Source of the DNA: Maribacter sp. BPC-D8
GTDB lineage: Bacteria; Bacteroidota; Bacteroidia; Flavobacteriales; Flavobacteriaceae
Reading direction: 5' to 3'
Length of the DNA stretch: 64,000 nt
Assembly (NCBI RefSeq): GCF_035207705.1
Contig: NZ_CP128187.1
Span: 496,001 to 560,000, forward strand
The position numbers and the translations under genes were made by a program. Position 1 is the first letter of the stretch. Each line of letters opens with the position of its first letter. Positions 27,175 to 34,996 of this stretch are shown here, piece by piece. Under the pieces are notes generated by a model. The model was not told the origin of the DNA, ran no database searches, and saw nothing but the letters and a program-made list of their open reading frames with translations.

Positions 27175-28014
27175 TTATTCGTGTATCACTAAAAATGGCA
27201 CTTTCGTATGATAGCTAATTTTTTCAACAGTCGGTCTAAATAGAATACGCTCTAAAAAATTTAGATTTTTGGCGACCATAATGAGCATATCTAAATTTCT
27301 ACTTTCGGTAAAACATTGAACGGACTCATCTATATTTTTTCCGGTAACTTCATGAAAGGTGCATTCCGTTTCCTTATAATAATCAAGTAATAAATTTTTG
27401 ATTTTTATTTGATTGGCATTTAATTCTTCACCTTTACTAGAAACATATAACAATCGTAAAGCAGATTTTTTTAATAGGATAATATCTTTGATGGTATCAA
27501 GTATTCGAACGTCGTAGGATAAATTTAAATCAGAAGGAAAACCTATTTCTTCAATTTTTTCATAGGTAGCATCTTCTGGCACAGCCATTAGTGTGCAAGG
27601 CACTTTTGTAATAACATTACCGGTATTGCTACCCATAGCTACAGTTTGAAGACCAGAAGCCCCTTTTGTACCCATTATTATGAGTTCAATGTTCTTTTTT
27701 TTGACCAAATCTTTAAGCTGATCCGTTAGAAAGCCATAGATAGCTTTAAAATGAAATTCATGCTTAACATTTAATGGTAACTGTTCTATTTTTTTGCTGA
27801 GTTCTTTTAGTTGTTCTTTACTTTCAGCTAGTATGGTGTCTTCTAAAATATCTGGTGCTATGTACATTGCAGCTTCACCACTAACATTGGTATCAATTGC
27901 ATTAACGTGAACAATATGAAAGGTACAGTGTGTTTTTTTAAAGAAAGAAATACCATAAACTAATGCGTTCCATGCATTATCTGAGAAATCTGTAGGTATT
28001 AATATATTTTTCAT
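27175..28014 (-). CDS. Universal stress protein, tandem UspA domains (copy 5)
   Basis: The 279-residue protein begins NILIPTDFSDNAWNALVYG and has GTKGASGLQTVAMGSNT as the ATP-binding motif. The second domain (EIGFPSDLNLSYDVR) lacks it. It is the last gene of a three-usp operon read from 29752, with 33 nt between it and copy 6. It converges with the thioredoxin gene, 24 nt apart. Confidence 0.9.
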   Translation of the reverse strand: MKNILIPTDFSDNAWNALVYGISFFKKTHCTFHIVHVNAIDTNVSGEAAMYIAPDILEDTILAESKEQLKELSKKIEQLPLNVKHEFHFKAIYGFLTDQLKDLVKKKNIELIIMGTKGASGLQTVAMGSNTGNVITKVPCTLMAVPEDATYEKIEEIGFPSDLNLSYDVRILDTIKDIILLKKSALRLLYVSSKGEELNANQIKIKNLLLDYYKETECTFHEVTGKNIDESVQCFTESRNLDMLIMVAKNLNFLERILFRPTVEKISYHTKVPFLVIHE

Positions 28015-28047
28015 TGTAATCGTTTTAATATTAGAAAAGATGCGGTG

Positions 28048-28890
28048 CTATTGGGGTAAGAATAAGACCGGTATTTTAGAATGAAATGCAATCTTTTTTA
28101 CAACAGCCTCACCAATAACTTTTTCCCAAAAAGTATGCTGATGGCGTAGTATGGCCAAGAAACTATCATCTTTGTTTTCAGTATACGTGTCAATACTTTT
28201 AGAAGTATTGATTTCAAAAGGTATGTTTTTGAATTTAATATCAAAGCCAGATAATCGTTCTTTTAAAACTTCTTTATGTGCTTCTTGATGGTCATTTAAA
28301 TTAAACTCCATGGCTACATGAACTACTTCTATATTAGCATTCCAAATTTTGGTAAGCTCAATAATAGCGTCAAATAAATTTTTCTTGTAAGGGGCACTAA
28401 AATCAGTTGCGAAAAGTAGTGTCTTAAGACTTTGAAAGTTAAAACCGGTAGGTACCACAAGAATAGGTGTGCTTTTTATAAGATTTAATACCTTAACAGT
28501 ATTACTGCCTAAGAAAACTTCTTTGGCGCCTGTTGCACCTTGCGTACCCATAATCAATATATCAATATCATTCTCGTCCAAAACGGCTTCTACTGAATCT
28601 TCTAAATTACCTGGTTTAGACAGTGCTGTAAATTGATGCTTTGGGTTTTTGTGGTTTATTTTAAGATATGAGAGTACTTCATCTAGCTCTTCTACAGAGT
28701 ATTTTGAAAGCGAATCATATATAACACCTAACCTTTGTTGGCTTTTAGAACCCATTAAATTTAAAGGTGTAGGTTCATAAGCATGCAATAAGTAAAAATG
28801 ACAATCTACTTCTGTGTATATTTTTAATGCTGTAAAAATGGCGTTCCAAGCATTATCTGAGAAATCTGTAGTAATCAGTATCTTTTTCAT
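28048..28890 (-). CDS. Universal stress protein, tandem UspA domains (copy 6)
   Basis: The 280-residue protein begins KILITTDFSDNAWNAIFTA, nearly the same opening as copy 5, and has GTQGATGAKEVFLGSNT. The second domain begins TLLFATDFSAPYKKN. The matched openings suggest that copies 5 and 6 arose by a recent duplication. Middle gene of the three-usp operon, 16 nt after copy 7. Confidence 0.9.
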   Translation of the reverse strand: MKKILITTDFSDNAWNAIFTALKIYTEVDCHFYLLHAYEPTPLNLMGSKSQQRLGVIYDSLSKYSVEELDEVLSYLKINHKNPKHQFTALSKPGNLEDSVEAVLDENDIDILIMGTQGATGAKEVFLGSNTVKVLNLIKSTPILVVPTGFNFQSLKTLLFATDFSAPYKKNLFDAIIELTKIWNANIEVVHVAMEFNLNDHQEAHKEVLKERLSGFDIKFKNIPFEINTSKSIDTYTENKDDSFLAILRHQHTFWEKVIGEAVVKKIAFHSKIPVLFLPQ

Positions 28891-28906
28891 GGTAGAATAA
28901 CTTTAG

Positions 28907-29752
28907 TTAACGAGGTAGATTTTGCATTACCAAAAACGGAATAGTAGGTGAAAGACCAATTTCATCAATGGTAGATTGGTACAGTAAATCTTCTAAAAAA
29001 GAATGTCTTGAGTTTACCATCACTAGTAAATCGATATCGTTTTCTTTAATATATTCAGTAATGGCATTTGCCCTATTATTAACACTGGTTCTTACAAATG
29101 ACAATCTAGCATTTGGCAAAGATTCTTCTAAGAACTTTTTGTTATCTAGCTGTCTAAGACTTAAATCTTCAAAATCAGAGATGTACAAGCTCAGAACTTC
29201 TGCTTTGAATTCTCCTGCCATTATATTTAGCAGTTTTAATTCTCGACGTTTATAGGGAAGCATGTAGTTGCTAGGGAATAGTATTTTCTTAGGCTGGCTA
29301 TAATCGTATTCATCAGGTACAGCCAAAACCGGACATTTTACATACTTAAATACTTGCACTGTATTACTACCAAAGGTTATTTTAGAACTGGCTGTTTTAC
29401 CCTTGGTACCCATTATTATTAAGTCTATATTTTTTGAGTCGGCAAAATCATTAATAGCATCAACCAAAGATTCGAAAGAAGAAATTGCTTCGTATTTATG
29501 AAGTGGATTGTGCGTTTTTGTTTGCGTATCGGCAACAAGCTTTTGTAATTTATTCTCAGATTCATCGGCAATCATTTTCTTTTGTTTGTCGAATGTATCC
29601 TTGTCTACATTATGATAAGGACCGTATACTTCATCTGCATATGCATGTACAAAGTAAAAATTGGTACGCTCACACTTAAAAATATTAAGGGCATATGCAA
29701 TCGCATGATCGGCATTGCTCGAGAAATCTGTAGGAATGAGAATATTTTTCAT
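28907..29752 (-). CDS. Universal stress protein, tandem UspA domains (copy 7)
   Basis: The 281-residue protein begins NILIPTDFSSNADHAIAYA. Its binding loop GTKGKTASSKITFGSNT keeps the closing GSNT but has Ala-Ser where the other copies have Gly-Ala or Gly-Leu. The second domain (KILFPSNYMLPYKRRE) has Asn in place of the usual Asp after FPS. First gene of the operon, behind a perfect FNR-type site and divergent from upp. Confidence 0.9.
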   Translation of the reverse strand: MKNILIPTDFSSNADHAIAYALNIFKCERTNFYFVHAYADEVYGPYHNVDKDTFDKQKKMIADESENKLQKLVADTQTKTHNPLHKYEAISSFESLVDAINDFADSKNIDLIIMGTKGKTASSKITFGSNTVQVFKYVKCPVLAVPDEYDYSQPKKILFPSNYMLPYKRRELKLLNIMAGEFKAEVLSLYISDFEDLSLRQLDNKKFLEESLPNARLSFVRTSVNNRANAITEYIKENDIDLLVMVNSRHSFLEDLLYQSTIDEIGLSPTIPFLVMQNLPR

Positions 29753-29773
29753 AGCTTTCTTGTATTAATACTT

Positions 29774-29816
29774 TAAAAGTATTGGAGTGGACGAAAAAAA
29801 CCTATGATAAATATCA
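29774..29816 (-). promoter_or_regulatory. FNR/CRP-type activator site plus -7 element, usp copy 7
   Basis: TGATAAATATCA (29805-29816), identical to the site before usp copy 2, is followed on the minus strand after 23 bp by TACTTTTA (29774-29781). The rest of the 278-nt gap to upp (to 30030) holds no gene I can see. Confidence 0.8.
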
Positions 29817-30030
29817 TGAGGGGTAAAAGCAAAACATAAGTTTAACTTTTAAGGTATTCACTAGCAAGGTGTCTTGATTAAAAGAACAACACTCGTTGGA
29901 CTAGACGATTAGTGTATGCAGCATATATTGTTGAATATTATTTTATAAAACTAGAGGTCGTAAATAGCAATATTCATAATGACAAGTTTTATTTTTGAAA
30001 ACAGTACCTTACAATTAAAATATAGCATTC

Positions 30031-30684
30031 ATGATTATTCATAATTTAGGCGACGAAAATTCAATACTAAATACTTTTATTTCAGAAATACGAGATACGC
30101 AAATTCAAAAAGATGCAATGCGTTTTCGAAGAAATATAGAACGAATTGGAGAGATACTAGGTTATGAGTTCAGTAAAGAATTGGAGTACAATATTAAAAA
30201 TGTTACCACTCCGCTTGGCCATAAATCAATGAATTTAAGTCAAGATCAATTGGTTATATGTTCTATTTTAAGAGCAGGTTTACCATTACACCAGGGTCTT
30301 TTAAATTATTTTGATACTGCAGAAAACGGATTCATATCAGCATTTAGAAAGCATGAAGGCGACGAAGATAATTTTGAAGTCGTTGTAGATTATTTTGCGG
30401 CACCATCTTTAGAAGGTAAAGTACTTGTACTTACAGACCCTATGTTAGCCACAGGCAGAACTTTAGAAAATGTTTTAGAAGGTTTGAAAAAACATGGCAC
30501 TCCTAAACAAATTCATATTGTTTCAGTTATAGGTTCGCAGCAAGGCATTGAGTTTGTAGAAAGTGTTTTTCCTGCTCAGACTCATTTGTGGATTGCTGCA
30601 ATTGATCCAGAATTAAATGCACGAGGCTATATTTTACCAGGTATAGGGGATGCAGGCGATTTAGCATATGGCGAAAAGCTGTAA
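30031..30684 (+). CDS. upp: Uracil phosphoribosyltransferase
   Basis: This 217-residue enzyme converts uracil and PRPP to UMP in pyrimidine salvage. The PRPP-binding loop VLVLTDPMLATGRTLENVL and the uracil-binding C-terminus (YILPGIGDAGDLAYGEKL) are typical, and SILRAGLPLHQGLL matches the conserved RAG region. It is cytoplasmic and a single gene. Its stop directly abuts the stop of the convergent P-type ATPase gene, with no intergenic base between them. Length matches the family. Confidence 0.95.
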   Translation: MIIHNLGDENSILNTFISEIRDTQIQKDAMRFRRNIERIGEILGYEFSKELEYNIKNVTTPLGHKSMNLSQDQLVICSILRAGLPLHQGLLNYFDTAENGFISAFRKHEGDEDNFEVVVDYFAAPSLEGKVLVLTDPMLATGRTLENVLEGLKKHGTPKQIHIVSVIGSQQGIEFVESVFPAQTHLWIAAIDPELNARGYILPGIGDAGDLAYGEKL

Positions 30685-33192
30685 TCACACATTTTTCTTA
30701 GAACGCTTCGCCCATTTTACCAATTCATACCAAAGTACAGAAACTGCACCTGTAAGAATAGTTGTGCCTAACTGCACTATCGATAAAGGTTCAAATTCAA
30801 AAAAGCGCGCTAATGCAGGTACATATATTATCGCTATCGAAAGTGTGATAGTAAGACCTATAATTAGCGGCACCAAATTATTCTTGTATTTCAAGGTTGT
30901 AAATATGGAATAATAAAAAGATCGGTTTACCAAAGTCAAAAAGATATTGGCTACAATTAAAACCATAAATACCATGGTTCTGGTAGTATTCTCAGAGAAT
31001 CCAACAGCCACTGTATATTGATAAGTAACTAATGCACCAATAGTTATAGCTAAACCCTGTAAAACACTTGTCGTTAGTTCTTTGTAATTAAAAAAAGTAG
31101 TAGAAAAAGGTCTCGGTTTTTTAAACATGAGGTTCTTTTCTAAAGGTTCGTTTTCAAAAATTATAGAGCAGGTAGGTCCCATAATCAATTCTAAAATAAT
31201 GACATGAGATGGTGAGAATATATTCGGATAGATCCACCGTAACGCCAAGGGTATAAATACCGTAAGAATGATAGGTATGTGTATAGAAATAATATACTGA
31301 ATTGCCTTTTTCAAGTTGGTGTATATTTTTCTGCCCATGGCAACGGCATCAACCATTCTAGATAAGTCATCATCAACCAAAATAAGAGAAGCCGCTTGTT
31401 TTGCAATTTCAGTACCTTTTTTACCCATGGCGATACCAATATGCGATGCCTTTAAAGCCGGACCATCATTTACGCCATCACCCGTCATTGCTACTACCTC
31501 ATTGTTTTTCTTTAACGCATTTACAATTCTCAATTTCGCATCGGGAAACATTCTAGAAAATACGTTGATGTTCTTTACTTTTTCTTGTAATTCGGCATCT
31601 GTAAGTTGCATTAACTCATCTCCAGAAATACATTTTTCGTATCCTTTAAAATTAATCTGTTTGGCAATTGCCATAGCAGTATTTGCATTATCACCTGTAA
31701 CCAGTTTTACTTGTATTCCAGCACTGTCAAAGTCCTTCAGAACTTGTGAAATATTATCTTTTGGAGGGTCGTAGAAAGCGATAATTCCCTTAAAATCAAA
31801 TTTAAAATCTTGCTGCTCTTTCGGGTAATTTTCTCCTTCAAATATCGCTCTACCTACCGCAAGCATTCTATACCCGTCTTTACCTAATGCTGTAAGTGTG
31901 TTTTGAATGATTTCAATTTCAGAAGTAGTCAAATTCGATACCGCAATAATAGCTTCAGGGGCACCTTTAGCGGCAATAATTTGGTTGCCTTCTTTATTCT
32001 GAAAAACATGGGTCATCATAGGCGGCTTACCACCTAAGGGGTATTCATGAACCATTTTATAACTGGGGCGTTCATCGTTATCGGTTAACCTACCGTATTC
32101 ATTATGAATGGCAATTTCCATAGGGTCAAACGGTATAGGTTCACTCGCCCACATAGAAGTTGTTATAAGCTCTTTTTCATTGCCGCCTAATATATCTTTA
32201 GTGTCTACTATGTTACCAGTCTTTAAGGTAAATAGTTTGGCTAAAGCCATTTTGTTCTGTGTAATAGTACCCGTTTTATCAGTACAAATAACAGTTGCAC
32301 TACCTAAGGTTTCAACTGTCTTCATCTGCTTTACCACAATACCCATTTTCATTAATCGCCAGGCGCCTAATGCCATAAAAGTGGTAAATGCAACAGGAAT
32401 TTCTTCGGGTAAAATACTCATGGCTAAGGTCAATGCCTTTAGTAAACTGTCGAGTATAATACCCGAACGCAGGTAATTTATTCCCCAAACCAATAGAAAA
32501 ATAACTCCGCCCCAGATGGACATTAATTTTACGAAATTGAAAATTTTCAGTTCCAAAGGTGTTTTTTCTTCGGTGATATCTTCAAGGCTTTTTCCTATTT
32601 TTCCGAGTTTGGTTAAGTTTCCTATTGCGGTAATTTGTGCAATGGCTAATCCGCTAGCTACGGTACTTCCTGTGAAAATTAAGTTATCAGTACTTGTAGC
32701 ATCCTTATATACAGAAAGAGATTCACCAGTTAATATCGATTCATTTACAGAAAAATCATTTGAGTGTACTATAACACCATCCGCAGAAATTGTAGTGCCT
32801 TCTTCAACCATTAGATAATCACCAACAACAATATCTTGACTATCAATTTCAACAACTACACCGTTGCGTATGACCTTGCTTTTTGGGTGGGTAAGATTTT
32901 CGAGATTCTCTAAAGCCTTTCTACTTCTAGAATCTTGATATAATGATATGGAGCCCACAAGAACAATGGCAGAAGCTAAGAAAACACCGTCACCCCAATT
33001 ACCGGTTATAAAATATATAGAAGAAGCTATAAGTAACAATATAACCATGGGCTCTTTTGCAATGCTTTTTAGGGCATTTAAAAAGCTATTTTCTTTCTTA
33101 TAATTAAAAGAATTTAAGCCATGTTCTTTTTTAGAAGCATCAACCTGTTGGTCTGTGAGTCCGGCAATTCCAAAGTCGGTAGGGTTGATCAT
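30685..33192 (-). CDS. P-type cation-transporting ATPase (P2-type)
   Basis: The 835-residue pump has an N-terminal cation-ATPase domain (LTDQQVDASKKEHGLN), about ten membrane helices, the TGES actuator motif, the PEEIPV segment in M4, the phosphorylation site CTDKTGTIT (Asp near residue 302) and the hinge GDGVNDGPALK. The MAIA/ITGE pattern places it in the PMA1/PMCA/SERCA-like P2 group, with Ca2+ or a monovalent cation the likely ion. It starts 66 nt from an FNR-type site, so it is expected to be induced with the usp genes. P-type ATPases also occur in the mycobacterial DosR regulon. Confidence 0.9.
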   Translation of the reverse strand: MINPTDFGIAGLTDQQVDASKKEHGLNSFNYKKENSFLNALKSIAKEPMVILLLIASSIYFITGNWGDGVFLASAIVLVGSISLYQDSRSRKALENLENLTHPKSKVIRNGVVVEIDSQDIVVGDYLMVEEGTTISADGVIVHSNDFSVNESILTGESLSVYKDATSTDNLIFTGSTVASGLAIAQITAIGNLTKLGKIGKSLEDITEEKTPLELKIFNFVKLMSIWGGVIFLLVWGINYLRSGIILDSLLKALTLAMSILPEEIPVAFTTFMALGAWRLMKMGIVVKQMKTVETLGSATVICTDKTGTITQNKMALAKLFTLKTGNIVDTKDILGGNEKELITTSMWASEPIPFDPMEIAIHNEYGRLTDNDERPSYKMVHEYPLGGKPPMMTHVFQNKEGNQIIAAKGAPEAIIAVSNLTTSEIEIIQNTLTALGKDGYRMLAVGRAIFEGENYPKEQQDFKFDFKGIIAFYDPPKDNISQVLKDFDSAGIQVKLVTGDNANTAMAIAKQINFKGYEKCISGDELMQLTDAELQEKVKNINVFSRMFPDAKLRIVNALKKNNEVVAMTGDGVNDGPALKASHIGIAMGKKGTEIAKQAASLILVDDDLSRMVDAVAMGRKIYTNLKKAIQYIISIHIPIILTVFIPLALRWIYPNIFSPSHVIILELIMGPTCSIIFENEPLEKNLMFKKPRPFSTTFFNYKELTTSVLQGLAITIGALVTYQYTVAVGFSENTTRTMVFMVLIVANIFLTLVNRSFYYSIFTTLKYKNNLVPLIIGLTITLSIAIIYVPALARFFEFEPLSIVQLGTTILTGAVSVLWYELVKWAKRSKKNV

Positions 33193-33226
33193 GTGCTAGT
33201 TTTAGTTCCATTAAAATTAATAACTA

Positions 33227-33269
33227 CTAAAGTATCTGAAATCTTTAGGTAACTCCCTGATATTTATCA
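33227..33269 (-). promoter_or_regulatory. FNR/CRP-type activator site plus -7 element, P-type ATPase
   Basis: TGATATTTATCA (33258-33269) is followed on the minus strand after 23 bp by TACTTTAG (33227-33234). In the plus direction CAATTTTA (33293-33300) lies at exactly the same distance, so one site may serve both the ATPase and the sigma-like gene. Confidence 0.7.
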
Positions 33270-33329
33270 TATGTTTTGCGCCTATAAGTTTGCAATTTTA
33301 TAGTGTAATAATCTTAAAAGAAAACTATA

Positions 33330-34088
33330 ATGGAAACTGCCATGAATGATATAAAAATAATAATGAAAGAAACATACTCTCAGCTGGTTACGTTTAAGCG
33401 TAAAGAGAATAGAGAATCGTTTAATAAAGAATTATTAAAAGTGTTACCTCAAATTTACCGGTACGTTTCTAAGAGATTGAATAGCGCAGTGGCAAACGGT
33501 AAGTTGAATAAAGGTATGTTTAACCCAAGCGATTTTACTGACCAACTGTTTATTGAGGTGTATGATGATATCGATGATATAAAAAGTGAAAACGAGTTAC
33601 ATGTATTTCTATTCAAAAAAGTAGATGAGTTATTAGAAGATAGTTTGGTAGAAGAGGAGTTTGATCATGTATTTTTTGATAATATAGATACCTATTCTAA
33701 GCCAGAATGGGATGCTATGGAAGAAAATTACACCCAAGATGGCGATGGCGATTTTTTACTATTAGAAGAGATGGATGATAAATCTTTAGACAAAACGAAC
33801 TATACCCTTAATCATGTCTTTATTACTGATGAAGAAAAAAAATTGGCAGATAAGCTAGATGCATCTTTAGATAAAGAACGTATTTATAATCATATGCAGC
33901 TGGTGTTAAATAAAATGAATTTACCTATGAGAACGGTATTTGAACTTTTTACGAACGAAGGTTTAACTACTGAAGAAATAGCCGACATACGTAAAACAAC
34001 ACTAAATCAGGTTGAAGAGCTGTTGGCTTCGGCAAGGCAACTACTTAAGAATAGTTTTGAGAAACGATTTCTTATAGATAGCAATTAA
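33330..34088 (+). CDS. Sigma-70-like protein
   Basis: The 252-residue protein has an N-terminal helical part that resembles sigma region 2 (VLPQIYRYVSKRLNSA, PSDFTDQLFIEVYDDI). An acidic linker (about 100-165) separates it from a C-terminal region-4-like helix-turn-helix (MRTVFELFTNEGLTTEEIADIRKTT). The ECF-type -10 binding residues are not obvious. It could be a divergent sigma factor or a sigma-derived regulator. It is divergent from the P-type ATPase gene and may share its FNR-type site. A strong terminator follows. Confidence 0.75.
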   Translation: METAMNDIKIIMKETYSQLVTFKRKENRESFNKELLKVLPQIYRYVSKRLNSAVANGKLNKGMFNPSDFTDQLFIEVYDDIDDIKSENELHVFLFKKVDELLEDSLVEEEFDHVFFDNIDTYSKPEWDAMEENYTQDGDGDFLLLEEMDDKSLDKTNYTLNHVFITDEEKKLADKLDASLDKERIYNHMQLVLNKMNLPMRTVFELFTNEGLTTEEIADIRKTTLNQVEELLASARQLLKNSFEKRFLIDSN

Positions 34089-34092
34089 AAAT

Positions 34093-34127
34093 AAAAATGC
34101 TCTCAAAAATAGTTGAGAGCATTTTTT
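34093..34127 (+). terminator. Rho-independent terminator after the sigma-like gene
   Basis: A 14-bp stem (AAAAATGCTCTCAA with its perfect complement) around a 6-nt loop ends in a T-run, 5 nt after the stop codon. Confidence 0.92.
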
Positions 34128-34137
34128 ATATTCTTTA

Positions 34138-34224
34138 CTCGATAATCGAGATTTGAATGCTTCGAGGCTTGCCCCGAAATTAAACGTAAATTTCCTTTTA
34201 ATACCTTACGGGCTTGCCCCGAGG
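34138..34224. repeat. Dispersed intergenic repeat, copy B (inverted relative to copy A)
   Basis: This segment is the reverse-complement partner of 26751-26837. It also carries an internal near-repeat, GGCTTGCCCCGA at 34167-34178 and again at 34211-34222, and a CTCGATAATCGAG palindrome at its left end. It lies downstream of the terminator of the sigma-like gene and of the Nim-like gene. Confidence 0.65.
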
Positions 34225-34244
34225 TAATTTCCTATGAAAGTATT

Positions 34245-34703
34245 CTAGTCGGTATTCCTTAATTTACCTGCTAGCTCATTGATTTTTATACGGAAGACAA
34301 TAGACGAATCTTCAGTGTCTATTTTTGCAGAAAACTCACTTATACATTTAGGGTTTTTACCGTAATTATCTGAAATTACTTTTTTAACTCCCTCAGAGAA
34401 TTCATGTAACATATGTTTCGCATCGATACGAGAAAGTTCTTCAAATGTGCCTTGTACCAAAACAGATTTCCAATTAGTAATAGTGGTAATATTATCTATA
34501 GATAGACACACTGCCGGGTTTTTTCTCATTTCCTGAATCTTATGTCCTTCAGAAGAATAGCTTGTTATGGTGTTAGTATCTGAATCGTAGAAAAACGTAA
34601 TAGGTACAATATGTGGGCATCCACCAGAAATATAGGCTAGTCTACCAATGTAGTTTTGCTTCAGTAATGTAGCACATTCCTTTTCATTTAAATTTCTTCT
34701 CAT
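34245..34703 (-). CDS. Pyridoxamine 5'-phosphate oxidase-like flavoprotein (NimA-like)
   Basis: This 152-residue split-barrel flavin-binding protein begins with the family pattern EKECATLLKQNYIGRLAYISGGCPHIVPITFFYD and continues with SEGHKIQEMRKNPAVCLSID. NimA-type members reduce 5-nitroimidazoles. Most relatives are uncharacterised flavin or F420-binding oxidoreductases, and similar genes occur in dormancy regulons. It is a single gene with an FNR-type site 57-68 nt upstream of its start. Substrate is not deducible. Confidence 0.88.
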   Translation of the reverse strand: MRRNLNEKECATLLKQNYIGRLAYISGGCPHIVPITFFYDSDTNTITSYSSEGHKIQEMRKNPAVCLSIDNITTITNWKSVLVQGTFEELSRIDAKHMLHEFSEGVKKVISDNYGKNPKCISEFSAKIDTEDSSIVFRIKINELAGKLRNTD

Positions 34704-34728
34704 GACCTATTGTTGTTTGTTGATGCGA

Positions 34729-34771
34729 TAAAAGTATAAATCATTGAATTAGTGGTACATGATATTCGTCA
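34729..34771 (-). promoter_or_regulatory. FNR/CRP-type activator site plus -7 element, Nim-like gene
   Basis: TGATATTCGTCA (34760-34771), identical to the site before usp copy 4, is followed on the minus strand after 23 bp by TACTTTTA (34729-34736), identical to the element before usp copy 7. Confidence 0.8.
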
Positions 34772-34951
34772 GTAGTTGAACGAGATTAGCAAAATCGTTA
34801 GATAAAACTAGTATAGTTAATTTAAATAACTAATAAATTAAGCAAACAAGGTAAAAGTTTTAATCCTTGATTTTGAAACGATCATACCTTTTCCTGAAAG
34901 TATAATTTTAATAATTTAACAATATTTGAAAGTAGAAAGCGTTAGATATTA

Positions 34952-34978
34952 CCTACAAAATTAGATTGATTTTGTAGG
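34952..34978 (+). other. Hairpin just upstream of the adhesin-like gene
   Basis: CCTACAAAAT (34952-34961) is perfectly repeated inverted at 34969-34978 around a 7-nt loop. It ends 18 nt before the ATG at 34997, so it would sit in the 5' leader and could control translation or stability. It could also be an operator. Confidence 0.55.
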
Positions 34979-34996
34979 ATAACCAACGCACCACCA

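Noticed and set aside
29817..29844. Plus-direction promoter for upp from the usp copy 7 site
   Set aside because: The nearest TAAGTTTA begins 21 nt, not 24 nt, after the site, so the fixed geometry does not hold.
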